Shown piece by piece: positions 36,701 to 49,470 of a stretch of 64,000 nt of DNA; positions within the stretch are counted from its first letter, which is position 1; each line of letters begins with the position of its first letter. The notes under the pieces are model-generated. The model was not told the DNA's origin. It did not search any database and saw only the letters and a list, made by a program, of their open reading frames with translations. The DNA comes from Vandiemenella viatica. Taxonomy: Eukaryota > Arthropoda > Insecta > Orthoptera > Morabidae. Position numbers and translations under genes: made by a program. The DNA is taken from the NCBI GenBank assembly GCA_031002005.1, contig JARYHS010008074.1, positions 274,413,930 to 274,477,929 on the forward strand, given 5' to 3'.

Positions 36701-39680
36701 TTAAAAAAGCCATTGGATTATATGCTTCATTGCAATTAAATAATTTAAAAATCATAACAACAGATTATCATTTACTGAAACACATTAATAATTTTATCTA
36801 GCTGCTATAACGTTCGCATTTACTTCTTGTAACTCACTCATCATTGTGACAATTCAATATTACATAAAGGTATCGCTCCGTTTGACGGTAGTTTGTTCTT
36901 AGTAATGTATCTACAGGGAAGAACGACAAAGAAAACAATAGATAAGTAACTAAATAATCAATCAAAACGACTAGTCTCATCCTTATAATTTTATATGCGT
37001 AATAAACTGTTGAACTCTGACTACGGACTGAAAAAATATAAGGACCTCTAAAATATTAAACAAAATTATATATAGATTTTAATTTAGTTCATAAAATGGA
37101 CTAAATCCATAAATACGTCGATAGTATCCACAAAAATTTTATGAACACAATGTTTCGTTTAAATCATATTGATAAAAGAAAATTCAGCGTTAAAACACTG
37201 TTTATGGATACCATGGTCGATTTATCGTAATTGTCTGGATGCTACGGTAACAATGAATAACGTAAAACGATGTGTTACAAAATTCATTTTTGGGAGCCCA
37301 AATTAGCAACAGCTACTCACCGTCCTATTGAGAAAAGAACTCTCGTATTTCAGAGTATTACAACTTTAATTTATCAAGCTACATTACATTAGACCGTGAT
37401 GAAAAACACACAACGGAGACTATAAATTGAAATAAATGCCAGTTTAGCAAAGAAGAAAAAATAAAGAACCAAGGCCTTTTGTTTTCCGTGTTTTGATACA
37501 AGGACGCTTGGTTATCAGTTATAGATCCAAATGAAACTGTTGTGTGGAAATCGTATGACATCGGTTTCCATACTGAATTCTGAGCTTGCAGATCAATCAG
37601 ATTAAGCAATTTTGGAGTTTATTGACAGAAACGTTGACCGTGTGTAACCGGTACATGGATGGTTTCTTTGTTAGTGCAGGATGACATCTGAGAGCGGGTA
37701 GGTAGAGGCAGGTGCCGAGGCAGCGAGGCAGATGCTCAGGACAGCCCAGTGACCTACTTCCTGGCGCCTCATCATTCCACACAGTCTCAACAGACGCGCC
37801 CAACTTGTTCTTTATAGCTAATTGTGAGAACAGAAAGCTTTTGTAATTTTCCACGGCGTTGTTATCACAGAATTTAGAGAAAACTCAACTCTAAGGCGTC
37901 AGTTTCCCGATCAGTGCAGTAGCTGGTAAAACTTCGCAACCGTAAATTATAATTTGAAATTAATGTCACACTACTGATAAATAATCGAGTTTAAATCCTA
38001 ATGCTCCTCGTTATTCTGAATTCTCTACCTACGGTTTTTAGGCAGTCTTCCCACCATTTTACGCTTTCCGTTTTTCGCTTCAAAGATGTTGTCTCAATAT
38101 TAACCTTCCGCTCTTGAACAGCTTTTATTATAACATAATCAACACAATATTTTTCTGCGACATCACCAAAACAGCAATATTTTTTATCTTTTTGGTAAAT
38201 GTGGAATACTATCAGGACGTTTAAAGTGTTTTTTTAGCTATTTCTGTTTGCATGTGAACTGGGTTTTAATAACGCGACAAGCGTCAGAGCAAACCTTTCT
38301 TTGCGGAAATATTTGTCAACATTCACTCATTTTGATTACAGCCTTGCAAAAGTTGACTTTTTTCCCCTAAAATTGACTCTGTTAGCTTAAGTAAACCGAG
38401 ACGATTCTTAAAATTTTGGTTCGACGTGTCAGCTAATCTCGCACATGAAAAGAAAAATTCATTAGGAGGTATGTATTAATTTAGCTCAGCTTGTGAGCTA
38501 TGAAGTTTCTGTTACAGCACTTCCAGAAAAATTATTAAATGTATATAACATAAAAGATGCATTGTTTAGTGATATTTAACACGCCAATGCTCTTATGTAT
38601 CTGTTAATGTGACAGTCCTTCAAATTAAACAATTATTTAATGAAACAAATAATTGGTTGGGATGATCAACGGAAGAACAATGTTCTTTACCGTGAATAGT
38701 GGAGACACGAACAACTCCAATTTCCGTCGGTGGGTTTTGGTGTAGTGTGGAATCGCAAAGATCATCTTTATCTCAGTTTTGAAGTTCTGCGTCAGCACGT
38801 GAAGCAAATGACAAACCGCAAAATTTTCGTGTGCAGTAACAATTAACCACTACTTCTATTTTTTAAGTGACATTTACATTCAAACAGTTGAAATAATATT
38901 TTCACATCACTCATTTATTTGTTCTACGTAAGTGCTCGTGAATTAATTATTTGTTTCACACTGAATGTTGTAGATTTATAGATTTGTGTATGTGATTATT
39001 TACTTGCTAAGAAGACTTTTAGTTATTTCCTTCTCCTCAGCGTATCCCAGATGAAATAAACTACACTGTTGCCGTTCTTGAGCACTATATCCATTTCGCT
39101 GAACCCTATCTTTCATGGAATCTATTTGCCCACAAAACAGACTCCAAGGAGATACGTATGGATCATAAGCAAGGCAGCTATAACCACTAAACTCATCTAT
39201 ACTATTCTTGGGCTCTACTCAAACACTGAATTGTGGTCGATGACGATGTTCTGTTGTTTGTTATTGCTGTTTCTTGCATATCTTGCTAGCTTTTGTTTTT
39301 ACCACGGAAAATCCTCATATTTTCAGTTATACTCTTTGCGATGAAGGGAAAGCTTCTTATTATTAACAAAATGTCTCTAATAACCATATTTTTAGTTTCA
39401 TACATTTACATAAACAGAAATCAACCATAAATCATCAGCCATGATTCGGATTATAGGTTGAGCCTATTCGATACCACAGAATATAGTTAATGGAGCCGTT
39501 CATAAATCATGCGTAGATTGTACCAGGATACCAAAAGCTTCAGCTGTCATTTCAATTCAATCGACTAATTTTTCTGACTAAATTTAAAAAAAAAGTATAT
39601 TTTTGCAATTAATATTCCATAACAAAATCTTTTGCTATTTATCAATCATGTTCAGACACTTAAAATTGTTCCCCGCATAT

Positions 39681-39721
<41 letters not shown>

Positions 39722-41239
39722 ACTTGCCTAAATATTAAACTGAATAAAAGAGTTAACTAGTTTTGTCACGAACAGACGCAGTTAACCATGAGTAGAAACG
39801 ATCCAGTTCTTTGAAATTCCGGCGTCATATCATTTCCGTCATCGGATGTAAAAATTTTCTAGAAATAAACAGTATAGATTTCGGCACAGTTGCATTGATA
39901 TATTGTTTCACCGACGGATCAATGTCTGATAAGTGTATTCAGGGCGATATGCAGAAATGGAATGCTCAACTTTCTGATCCCAAAATGTAAAGTGTTCTCA
40001 AATTTTAGGTATAAATATGAGAAACAAGTTTATAAAATAAGTATTTTACGGCCTCTGTTCTCCACTTGGTATCTATTACATAAAATAAAAAATTATTACA
40101 ATTTAACACATATTTTTGATTGATTTAGGTCTACCTGACTATCAGTAAATGAATCAGTTCTCTTGATAGTTGTAGGAAAAACTTGAAGTCCTTCAACCGA
40201 AAACTATCGTGAAAATTATTATTATTATTGAGCTGCATGAACCAAACACAAAATAAGAAATTATAATGTGATAGAACTGTATATCTTGCATGAATATCAA
40301 CATCATTTAGAAAAATTCATTTTAGTCTAACAGGATTGTACTTGTCTATGTGGTATGCCTATCAGTAAGTTCAATAAATTCTTTAGGTAAGTTATCTTTC
40401 TGGCTGAGAAAATGACTTTGTCTTGTAATATTTTCACTAATGGCATTTAGGAACCTTATTATATATATATATTTCTGGACTTACGTGTTTCATATTAATT
40501 AATGTCATTACAGTTCATGTCGGCTTAGCGTAAATCCTTAAGTAGCAGCTGTTTAGCTACACTTGCAGTAGCTGATGATAAAACAAACAATTTCTGCCAT
40601 ATTGACTTCAGTAGATTTAATGTCACCGATTCCGAGCAGTAGGCTACTATTTTCAGAATTTTCCAAATTGATACAATGGTCATCTATGCTTATAAGTAGC
40701 AGAAAATTAGAGCAAACATATGGGTATTTCAAAGGCTGAAATGTTATATTTTCCAAAATTTCAATGAAATCTGGTAAGAAACTGATAACATTAGTAGTTA
40801 TCCAAGAAACAAACAGGTAAAAGTGCATAAGAAATTCTGTCTCTTCCTTGCAACCGTTCATCTTTAATGGAAGGAAGCCCCTATATATAAGGTTCTCTTA
40901 AATTTGGCGCGACAAATAGTATCATTTGTTTGGACTCAGTAAAAGACTGTAATAGAGGGAATGTAATACAACGTTTGTTAGTGTCACATAGTTTTAAACA
41001 GACGTGTAAGTGATATCAATATTCCTAAAATTGATTTTAGCGTCTGTTATTAACTCGAGTTGCGGTTAAGCTTTTTGATAATAGTGGGAAAATTATGTGT
41101 GGTAGCAGATCAGAATGGTAAACTCTGTCAAAAGAGGCCGGATGATATGATTAGGAGCCACGGAAGTGGGGGCAATCCTACAAAATTTATTTCCGGTGTT
41201 GCTAAGGCTACTATAAATATTTTAATAAGACGGACCATA
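36701..41239. other. AT-rich intergenic region, no supported gene
   Basis: No coding-like ORF or intact repeat apart from an A36 run at 39685-39720. A GC-richer patch lies at about 37660-37800. The remaining frames are short and without motif. Confidence 0.4.
39685..39720. repeat. Poly(A) homopolymer, 36 bases
   Basis: An uninterrupted A36. It may be the tail of a retroposed sequence on the plus strand, but no recognisable body precedes it. Homopolymers this long are also prone to length error. Confidence 0.9.
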
Positions 41240-41405
41240 TGATTCAAAAGGAATTCGGACATGGCCTTTCGAAGTAACCATACCGACATTCGACTGGATC
41301 AACTTCGGAAAACGATAGAAAACCGAAATCTGTATGGCTGGACGGGGATTCGAACCCATGTGGTCTATAATGCGAGATCAGAGGTTCGTCCCTCACAGTC
41401 GGTGT
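41240..41405 (-). mobile_element. tRNA-derived SINE copy (family A), 3'-truncated
   Basis: In reverse: GGAATTCGGACATGGCC, TTTCGAAGTAACCATACC, GACATTCGACTGGATC, GAAAACCGAAATCTG, TGGACGGGGATTCGAACCC (B box) and AATGCGAGATCAGAG, ending near CAGTCGGTG. It is moderately diverged and the tail is missing. Confidence 0.85.
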
Positions 41406-41485
41406 GTATATGGCGTTATGTCCTGAGCAGGTCCATGTCTCCCATAGGAATCATATTGGGACAAATGATATAGAGATAGAATAAC

Positions 41486-41747
41486 TGGTTACTTTAAATT
41501 ATTTTTTTGTTTGTTTTTTACTGCTTTAAGCCTTGTCTACGGCTAAGATCATTAGAGGCGGGATGGGACTGGGAACAAGGAACGGGAAGGAATTAGGCCA
41601 TGACCTTTTTGAAGGAAGCATGGAGTGATTTGGGGAAACCATAGAAAACCCAACTCTGGATGCCCGGACGGGGATTCGAACCCGCGTCCTCCCGAATGCG
41701 AGGCCGGAACTTTAACCGTTCACCCACCACGCTCGGTTGGTTACTTT
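41486..41747 (-). mobile_element. Young tRNA-derived SINE (family A) with 10-bp target duplication
   Basis: SINE 41496..41737, flanked by the perfect duplication TGGTTACTTT at 41486-41495 and 41738-41747. In reverse: A-rich tail, TTAAGCCTTGTCTACGG, ATTAGAGGCGGGATGG and GGAACGGGAAGGAATTAGGCC. A small internal deletion (the CCGGCATTCGCC block is missing) precedes TGGAGTGATTTGGGG. Then come CGGACGGGGATTCGAACCCG and CGAATGCGAGGCCGG, and it ends at CACGCTCGGT. It directly abuts the tandem array that starts at 41756. Confidence 0.95.
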
Positions 41748-41755
41748 CCAGCTTG

Positions 41756-44208
41756 ACTTTAATGTAACTGTTCATGTTCAGATGATTGTATGCTGCTTGT
41801 GTTGTGCATTGAGCTAAATGATTGGAAGGAGTGGAAAACTAAATTTAATGTGCATCTGTGATGGAAGAAACCCCATCAACTTTAATGTAACTGTTCATGT
41901 TCAGATGATTGTATGCTGCTTGTGTTGTGCATAGAGCTAAATGATTGGAAGGAGTGGAAAACTACATTTAATGTGCATCTGTGATGGAAGAAACCCCATC
42001 AACTTTAATGTAACTGTTCATGTTCAGATGATTGTATGCTGCTTGTGTTGTGCATTGAGCTAAATGATTGGAAGGAGTGGAAAACTAAATTTAATGTGCA
42101 TCTGTGATGGAAGAAACCCCATCAACTTTAATGTAACTGTTCATGTTCAGATGATTGTATGCTGCTTGTGTTGTGCATAGAGCTAAATGATTGGAAGGAG
42201 TGGAAAACTACATTTAATGTGCATCTGTGATGGAAGAAACCCCATCAACTTTAATGTAACTGTTCATGTTCAGATGATTGTATGCTGCTTGTGTTGTGCA
42301 TTGAGCTAAATGATTGGAAGGAGTGGAAAACTAAATTTAATGTGCATCTGTGATGAAAGAAACCCCATCAACTTTAATGTAACTGTTCATGTTCAGATGA
42401 TTGTATGCTGCTTGTGTTGTGCATAGAGCTAAATGATTGGAAGGAGTGGAAAACTAAATTTAATGTGCATCTGTGATGGAAGAAACCCCATCAACTTTAA
42501 TGTAACTGTTCATGTTCAGATGATTGTATGCTGCTTGTGTTGTGCATTGAGCTAAATGATTGGAAGGAGTGGAAAACTAAATTTAATGTGCATCTGTGAT
42601 GAAAGAAACCCCATCAACTTTAATGTAACTGTTCATGTTCAGATGATTGTATGCTGCTTGTGTTGTGCATAGAGCTAAATGATTGGAAGGAGTGGAAAAC
42701 TAAATTTAATGTGCATCTGTGATGGAAGAAACCCCATCAACTTTAATGTAACTGTTCATGTTCAGATGATTGTATGCTGCTTGTGTTGTGCATAGAGCTA
42801 AATGATTGGAAGGAGTGGAAAACTAAATTTACTGTGCATCTGTGATGAAAGAAACCCCATCAACTTTAATGTAACTGTTCATGTTCAGATGATTGTATGC
42901 TGCTTGTGTTGTGCATAGAGCTAAATGATTGGAAGGAGTGGAAAACTACATTTAATGTGCATCTGTGATGAAAGAAACCCATCAACTTTAATGTAACTGT
43001 TCAGATGATTGTATGCTGCTTGTGTTGTGCATAGAGCTAAATGATTGGAAGGAGTGGAAAACTACATTTAATGTGCATCTGTGATGAAAGAAACCCCATC
43101 AACTTTAATGTAACTGTTCATGTTCAGATGATTGTATGCTGCTTGTGTTGTGCATAGAGCTAAATGATTGGAAGGAGTGGAAAACTACATTTAATGTGCA
43201 TCTGTGATGAAAGAAACCCCATCAACTTTAATGTAACTGTTCATGTTCAGATGATTGTATGCTGCTTGTGTTGTGCATAGAGCTAAATGATTGGAAGGAG
43301 TGGAAAACTAAATTTAATGTGCATCTGTGATGGAAGAAACCCCATCAACTTTAATGTAACTGTTCATGTTCAGATGATTGTATGCTGCTTGTGTTGTGCA
43401 TTGAGCTAAATGATTGGAAGGAGTGGAAAACTAAATTTAATGTGCATCTGTGATGAAAGAAACCCCATCAACTTTAATGTAACTGTTCATGTTCAGATGA
43501 TTGTATGCTGCTTGTGTTGTGCATAGAGCTAAATGATTGGAAGGAGTGGAAAACTAAATTTAATGTGCATCTGTGATGGAAGAAACCCCATCAACTTTAA
43601 TGTAACTGTTCATGTTCAGATGATTGTATGCTGCTTGTGTTGTGCATAGAGCTAAATGATTGGAAGGAGTGGAAAACTAAATTTACTGTGCATCTGTGAT
43701 GAAAGAAACCCCATCAACTTTAATGTAACTGTTCATGTTCAGATGATTGTATGCTGCTTGTGTTGTGCATAGAGCTAAATGATTGGAAGGAGTGGAAAAC
43801 TACATTTAATGTGCATCTGTGATGAAAGAAACCCCATCAACTTTAATGTAACTGTTCATGTTCAGATGATTGTATGCTGCTTGTGTTGTGCATAGAGCTA
43901 AATGATTGGAAGGAGTGGAAAACTAAATTTACTGTGCATCTGTGATGAAAGAAACCCCATCAACTTTAATGTAACTGTTCATGTTCAGATGATTGTATGC
44001 TGCTTGTGTTGTGCATAGAGCTAAATGATTGGAAGGAGTGGAAAACTACATTTAATGTGCATCTGTGATGAAAGAAACCCCATCAACTTTAATGTAACTG
44101 TTCATGTTCAGATGATTGTATGCTGCTTGTGTTGTGCATAGAGCTAAATGATTGGAAGGAGTGGAAAACTACATTTAATGTGCATCTGTGATGGAAGAAA
44201 CCCCATCA
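41756..44208. repeat. Tandem array: 20 copies of a 123-bp unit
   Basis: Units start at 41756, 41879, 42002, 42125, 42248 and so on every 123 bases, 20 in all. One is shortened by 7 bases in total (1 base near 42980 and a 6-base loss of CATGTT near 43000). Units are nearly identical. The variable positions are GCATTGAG/GCATAGAG, CTAAATTT/CTACATTT, TTAATGTG/TTACTGTG and GATGGAAG/GATGAAAG. All forward frames contain stops, so it is non-coding. The array is bounded by two young SINEs in the same orientation (41496..41737 and 44255..44507). Confidence 0.98.
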
Positions 44209-44244
44209 ACATTGTGTTACACTGTGATTCCATAAATATTGCAG

Positions 44245-44517
44245 GTTAGTTTTTTTTTTTTTTTTTTTTTTTTGTAACAGTTTAACGTCCCTTTTTAACA
44301 ACGTGGTCTTTAGAGACGGGAAAGGATGGGGGCAAGGAATGGGAAGGAATTCAGCCATGGCCTTTTGAAGGAAGCATCCCGGCATTCACCTCGAGTGATT
44401 TGGGGAAACCATGGAAAACCCAAATCTGGATGCCCGGACGGGGATTCGAACCGCCGTCCTCCCGAATGCGAGGCCAGAACGCTATCCGTTACACCACCAC
44501 GCTCGGTGTTAGTTTTT
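44245..44517 (-). mobile_element. Young, full-length tRNA-derived SINE (family A) with target duplication
   Basis: SINE about 44255..44507, with GTTAGTTTTT at 44245-44254 and 44508-44517 as target duplication (its T end merges with the tail). It is the most complete copy: T-run (tail), TTTAACGTCCCTTTTTAAC, GTCTTTAGAGACGGGAAAGG (tail subfamily II), GCAAGGAATGGGAAGGAATT, GGCCTTTTGAAGGAAGCATC, TTCACCTCGAGTGATTTGG, CCATGGAAAACCCAAATCTG, GGACGGGGATTCGAACCG and CGAATGCGAGGCCAGAACG, ending CACCACGCTCGGT. Confidence 0.96.
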
Positions 44518-47500
44518 GGGTTGACTGAAAGTAGTGCTATCTTTAATACATTTCAGGACATGTGTCACACAGTGAAATTATCTTAATCCATTGGGTTTAG
44601 CAAAATAAAGAGATAGGCAAAGTTATTACGACTTCGCGTCACGAACACAAGGAGGTTATAAGCACAGTTCATACTGTTTTATACATCTGATCTTAAAATT
44701 ATTATTATTATTTTTTTGCACATTTTAACACCTTTTCCATACCGATAAATAAAACCATAAATGTTTCTTTAGAATACCAGAAAGGCTCATTAGAATATAA
44801 AATCTATTTTTTACTTTGATCTAATGTGAGGTCTATTCCCGGAATACATAGTTCTGTACAGTTTTGATTTTACAGCTAATAACCTTTGTAATAAATGGTG
44901 AAAAGTTGGTTACTTTTCAGTCTCAATTAAGTACGGTACATGTTGAACTTATTCACATGTTTTATTACTGCTGTTAAATTACCACACTTCGTTCATTATT
45001 TCCTAGAAACCACACATTATATCAATGATTATATATGACTTTACATCTTCTTTCCATTTATATACAAAAATATCTAGACGGCATAAACTGAATTGTGAAA
45101 AAAAATTATTTATATCTGGCTTAATTTGCATGGTGTGTATGTCAGCATGGAGACTGAAATATTTAAGATTTTTTGATACAAAGACAAAAGAAGTGTATGT
45201 TACGTATTGTAGAGGCAATTTCCTTATATCTGTGTTTTGAGAACGATGTGTCAACTAAATAAAAAATACTGGAGCACGTTTCCTTCAAGTAGATATCTTC
45301 TGTGCTTATGAAGAATTTCCCGATAAATGTATCTTGAGAGAAAGAAAATATGCCGAAAATGTCAACCTTCTTTGTTCTGTAATTATCTATTAGTATAATA
45401 CGCTAGATGTAGCATGTCACTCTATGACGTCAATCTATGACGTTGCGCAATGGCGTCACGCTTTACGATGATATTCTCGCGAATGCGTGTTATTTAATAA
45501 CATTTCCATTGAGACAGTGTCTCTGTTTCCAAGCATCAGTAAATAAATTATCTCACAGAACACTGAAATCAATGTATGTATTGCGTTAAAATCGACATAT
45601 CAATCATTAGATACGTATATTTACGTAATATTCTTTCGATATATTCCTTAAATTCTTTGTCCATAGATAAGTAAGATAAAAGCTTTGTATTTCGAGCATC
45701 AGTGTTGAGAAAAGTTTGGTTAGAGTATTACTTAACATGGTTCAGAATTACAACTGGCATTTGACGCTACGGCAGAGGGCATGAATAATTTAGCTTTTAT
45801 TCAAAATAATTTAAACTGTGCCCTATTATTGAAATTATTAATTCGTTTGAACGGAAATAGTTGCACACTGATCTCGAATTGTGCAGCCTGCACCACAATT
45901 AATAATATAAGTTTATCAGATTTATTTTAATCTTCTTTGCTTTCACTGAGTAATATTACTAAGGCTATTACGTATTCCGCAACGTGTAACTATGTCAGCT
46001 ATTCGAACGTTGTAATATCAGTCTGAATCACGTTGGAGATTTTTTGTTTTTTACCTTTCTTTTTTGTTGAAGTTTTTTGATCAAATTTAGGTTGTTGCTT
46101 AATCACTGTGTCTCATCAATGAATTGTCATTTTGGTCGGAAAACTATTGCACACTTTAGTTTTGTGATATTATTGGCTATGGTAAAATAAGAACGAGGCC
46201 CAAAGAATTGTGCTGTTCGTTTGAAATTTACCACATACGTTCCTATGGTCATACCTTTTAAGAAAAAGTGTTCATGAAAGCAAAATGCAACTTACGTTAG
46301 ACGTGAAGCAACATGAAAATTACAAATTAACCCAACACAAAACAAACAATTCACTTCAAATTGTCACGTCAAAGATAGCATCTGTACAGCAACAACTGTA
46401 AAAATGCTGGCAACGTTTCTTGATAGGATATGAATATATTCCCGCGTTGTATAATTCACTTCTTACAACAACTTATTTTATACTTATGTCGCGATACATG
46501 ACATCACCATCAATGCGCGTGTGATTGAAGCTTTGATTTTCTAGCGGCAGTATTAGCCGAGATTGTGGTTAGGTTTGAAATTCAGCCTGGACCAAAATAA
46601 ATAATGAACCTTATTACGCAAAAGCATGTTGAATTTAGCTATTATCAGTTATTTAAACAGGTTTCATAAGCACTATGTCACGTTTTGATGTCATGAATCA
46701 CGATGTAAACTACTCCCGTATATGGTTAGTTTTAAAATGCAACCTGGACCAGGATAGCAACAGAAACCTTTTGTTACAGCGCCAGGCAATAGGTATTGCA
46801 TTTATTATATAAGAATTCAATTTATTTTAACAATTGCTAAGAAATGAATTGCTACAACACTGAAAGATAAGTATGGATTTTGTTTAAATTGTCAATATTG
46901 ATTATTAGTTGCTTTTTCTCATACTGAAATCATTACGTGGTTTGAATGAAAGAAGTTCCAGATTGATCACAATATATGCGGGCTAAACCACCTAGCATAA
47001 CGTAAGTTGTTAAGATTTATTTTTAGCATCCTTTGTTTCCGCTGGGGTCATTCAAGTTGACAACTGAAACTTTTTGCTACATCACAAGGGACGAGAAATT
47101 ACAGCACACTGATCTTTAATTTATAACAATTCTATTTAGGTAAGCAACTAAAAAGAAATTAATTGCAATAACACTCCGACAAACCCGTCATTTTGACGGG
47201 CTTTGTGGCTAGTTATTAATAACGAGTATTTAATACAACTAAGTGTTAAGAGAAGGTTTTAAATATATTCTTTCTGTTGCACTTATAATCAGCATGAAGA
47301 TGGTGGAACTTATTGCGCATATTTTATTGATTGTTTTCCCTTTATATATCACATTATTGCTTTTTGGTTATTCACGATTTATGAGCATAGTTCACATGGT
47401 TATTATTTTCAGAGTGTCATACTGCATTTTTTTTCTGTATTTTGTAGTGATCGATCTTTTGAAGAATGGTTGTTTCAGTTGGAAAAAACATCCTAAGAAC

Positions 47501-48029
47501 TTCACCAAAACCTGAGAAAAGATGGAACACACTTAATGAATGTTAGAAACGGTGGGGCTGAGAATTGATCTTGGGGTAACACCATCATCAATTGCTTTCC
47601 TTTCTGAATAAATGAGCGTATCGAAAATTATGTAATTTAGGGTGACATAGATACAACAAAATAAAGTGGGATTGATGGATCAATGCTTCATTCTTACAAA
47701 ACTGTTATTAAATTTACAATTTATAATGTACTGTATTTTCAACACAGAAAAAATAATACTAAATTAGTAGGTAATGTTGATCATATATGAAATTTGCATC
47801 AAACTCAAGAAAATCCCAGGATTGGCCATTTACAATCGACACCAGAAAAGTAACACCTAACAAAAATTATTTAAATAATAATCTTTACGACCATACAGTG
47901 AAATATGAAATGTAACTTCTGACAAGACAACATTATTCCGAATATGCTTGCATAATGTGTAATAATTTGAAAGTTAATGTCTCACCCACAGCTAGCTCAA
48001 ATTCAAATAAAATTGATTATGCTCGTAGC
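44518..48029. other. Intergenic, AT-rich, no supported gene
   Basis: The 90-codon hydrophobic frame at 47243..47515 begins with GTG and owes its composition to T-richness. A cluster of cAMP-response-element-like sites lies at 45425-45460. Recurrent weak phrases (for example CAGCCTGGACC at about 46582 and CAACCTGGACC at about 46740; GAAATTAATTGCAATAACAC and GAAATGAATTGCTACAACAC) suggest an ancient, decayed tandem or interspersed repeat between 45.8 and 47.2 kb. Confidence 0.4.
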
Positions 48030-48262
48030 AAGGTTTTTTTTTTTATTGCTTTACGCCTCGACACTTCCAGATCATTAGATGCAGGAAAGGATGGGGTCAA
48101 GAAACGGAAAGGAATTCCGCTATGACCTTTTAAAGAAAGTATCCGGCATTCACCTGAAGTGATTTTGGGAAACCATGGAAAACCCAAATCTGGATGCCCG
48201 GACGGGGATTCAAACCACCCGAATGCGAGGTCAGAGCGATACCACTCACCCACCACGCTCGT
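48030..48262 (-). mobile_element. tRNA-derived SINE copy (family A)
   Basis: In reverse: T12 tail, TTGCTTTACGCCTCGACAC, CATTAGATGCAGGAAAGG, GGAATTCCGCTATGACC, TTCACCTGAAGTGATTTTGG, CCATGGAAAACCCAAATCTG and GGACGGGGATTC, then a small deletion next to the B box before CACCCGAATGCGAGGTC. It ends at CCACCACGCTCG. No matching flanks were found. Confidence 0.93.
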
Positions 48263-49066
48263 TAACAATTTCTATTAAAATATCCCAGATTTATCCATGT
48301 AGGAAATTTCAGAATTGCAGTAAAGAAAGAAGACTGTAAATTTGTAGTGACTTTACCATCAATTTTGACTGAAGTCTCCACGGCTACGTGACCGCAATAA
48401 TCACCCCGCTGACTAAATAGCCGTAGCTCGTCTGAAATTAGGAGAGTTCACTATTAAAATACTGTCTCCTCTAAATAATCTGAGTCCAGAAACAAAGTGA
48501 ATACTTTGATCATAATTGTGAAATGTGGGACTAGCATGGGTGATTCTCCTTCTTCTAACGTCGTGAGCTACCAACCAAGTTCCAGCTCTCTCTTGCCCAC
48601 CGTGTTGGGTGTTTGGCATCGATAGCTCCATCAAACCTTTCTGCCAATTTCTCACCTCAACATTGGAGAGTACAGAGAAAAAAAAAACAACAGCATGAGA
48701 CTTACGTCCGTTTCCTTTCGTTTCCTTCCGTCCAATACCTGGTATATTCAATTTTACTCCGTCCACACCCTTCAAACGTTGGACATTAGGCTCAGGCCAA
48801 CTTTACACTCTATCGTATTATAAGAATTTTTCACTGGTCGATGACCCCTGTGTTTGTCATGTGGTAACATACATGCTTTCAAGTAAAAGCTTTTAACTGG
48901 GAACTGACCAAATTAGCAAGTCACGTGCATTATCGTTCGGCACACCACATCTCAAACCTACCTCTCATCAAGCGAAATACTCGTCTTTTGGAAATGTGAA
49001 ATTATTTCACTGCACTGTGATACATGCATATTGCCCAGAAATGCGGTTCATAATCATATGATTGGC
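48263..49066. other. Intergenic, one unclassified minus-strand frame
   Basis: A 120-codon minus-strand frame (48413..48775) has fairly balanced composition, but its start context is weak and no motif was recognised. It may be worn retroelement or pseudogene sequence. Confidence 0.3.
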
Positions 49067-49470
49067 CCAGTTGGCTGAGTTGGCTGTGGCACCGTAATGG
49101 TGCCCGGCGCTGACTCGGGGTTAGCTGGTGCCGACAGGATAGGAGAGGTAGTGGCGCACAATTTCTAATCAACAGATTGTGCACCAAAATGCTAGGCTAA
49201 ATCCCAAACCTATCCGCAGAGCGTATGGTGTGAGGTCATACCGCATTGTTGATGGTGATTCGTCAGTGGGATAGGGATATGCCGTGCGGTCCCCCTATGT
49301 ATCTTTTGGGAGAATTGGCCTGCACCGGGTTTCACTGTCTCCCATCTTTGTCCTCTAATATAAAACATTAGCAATACACTGAACACACACTGCCGCAGTA
49401 GTCCACACTTACGAACACTGGGCAAGCCAAGGCACCCCATTTCTCCTCCCACCTACGCTCGGGGACTGGC
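49067..49470 (+). repeat. Long non-coding repeat, family B, copy 2
   Basis: This shares ordered blocks with 13208..13635: GTGAGGTCATACCGCATTG, TTGATGGTGATTCGTCAG, GGGATAGGGATATGCCG, GGGAGAATTGGCCTGCACC, GGGTTTCACTGTCTCCC, an AC-rich stretch with GAACACACACTGCCGCAG, and ACGAACACTGGGCAAGCC. Its left part (GTTGGCTGAGTTGGCTG, GACTCGGGGTTAGCTGG) matches the copy at 61750..62101. Confidence 0.72.

Noticed and set aside
41756..44208. Consideration of the 123-bp array as a CRISPR array or coding minisatellite
   Set aside because: There are no unique spacers, units are contiguous and nearly identical, and stops occur in the frames read.
47243..47515. 90-codon highly hydrophobic frame resembling a multi-pass membrane protein
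   Set aside because: It begins with GTG; the first ATG is at about 47294. Its hydrophobicity follows from T-rich codons, with no family motif.
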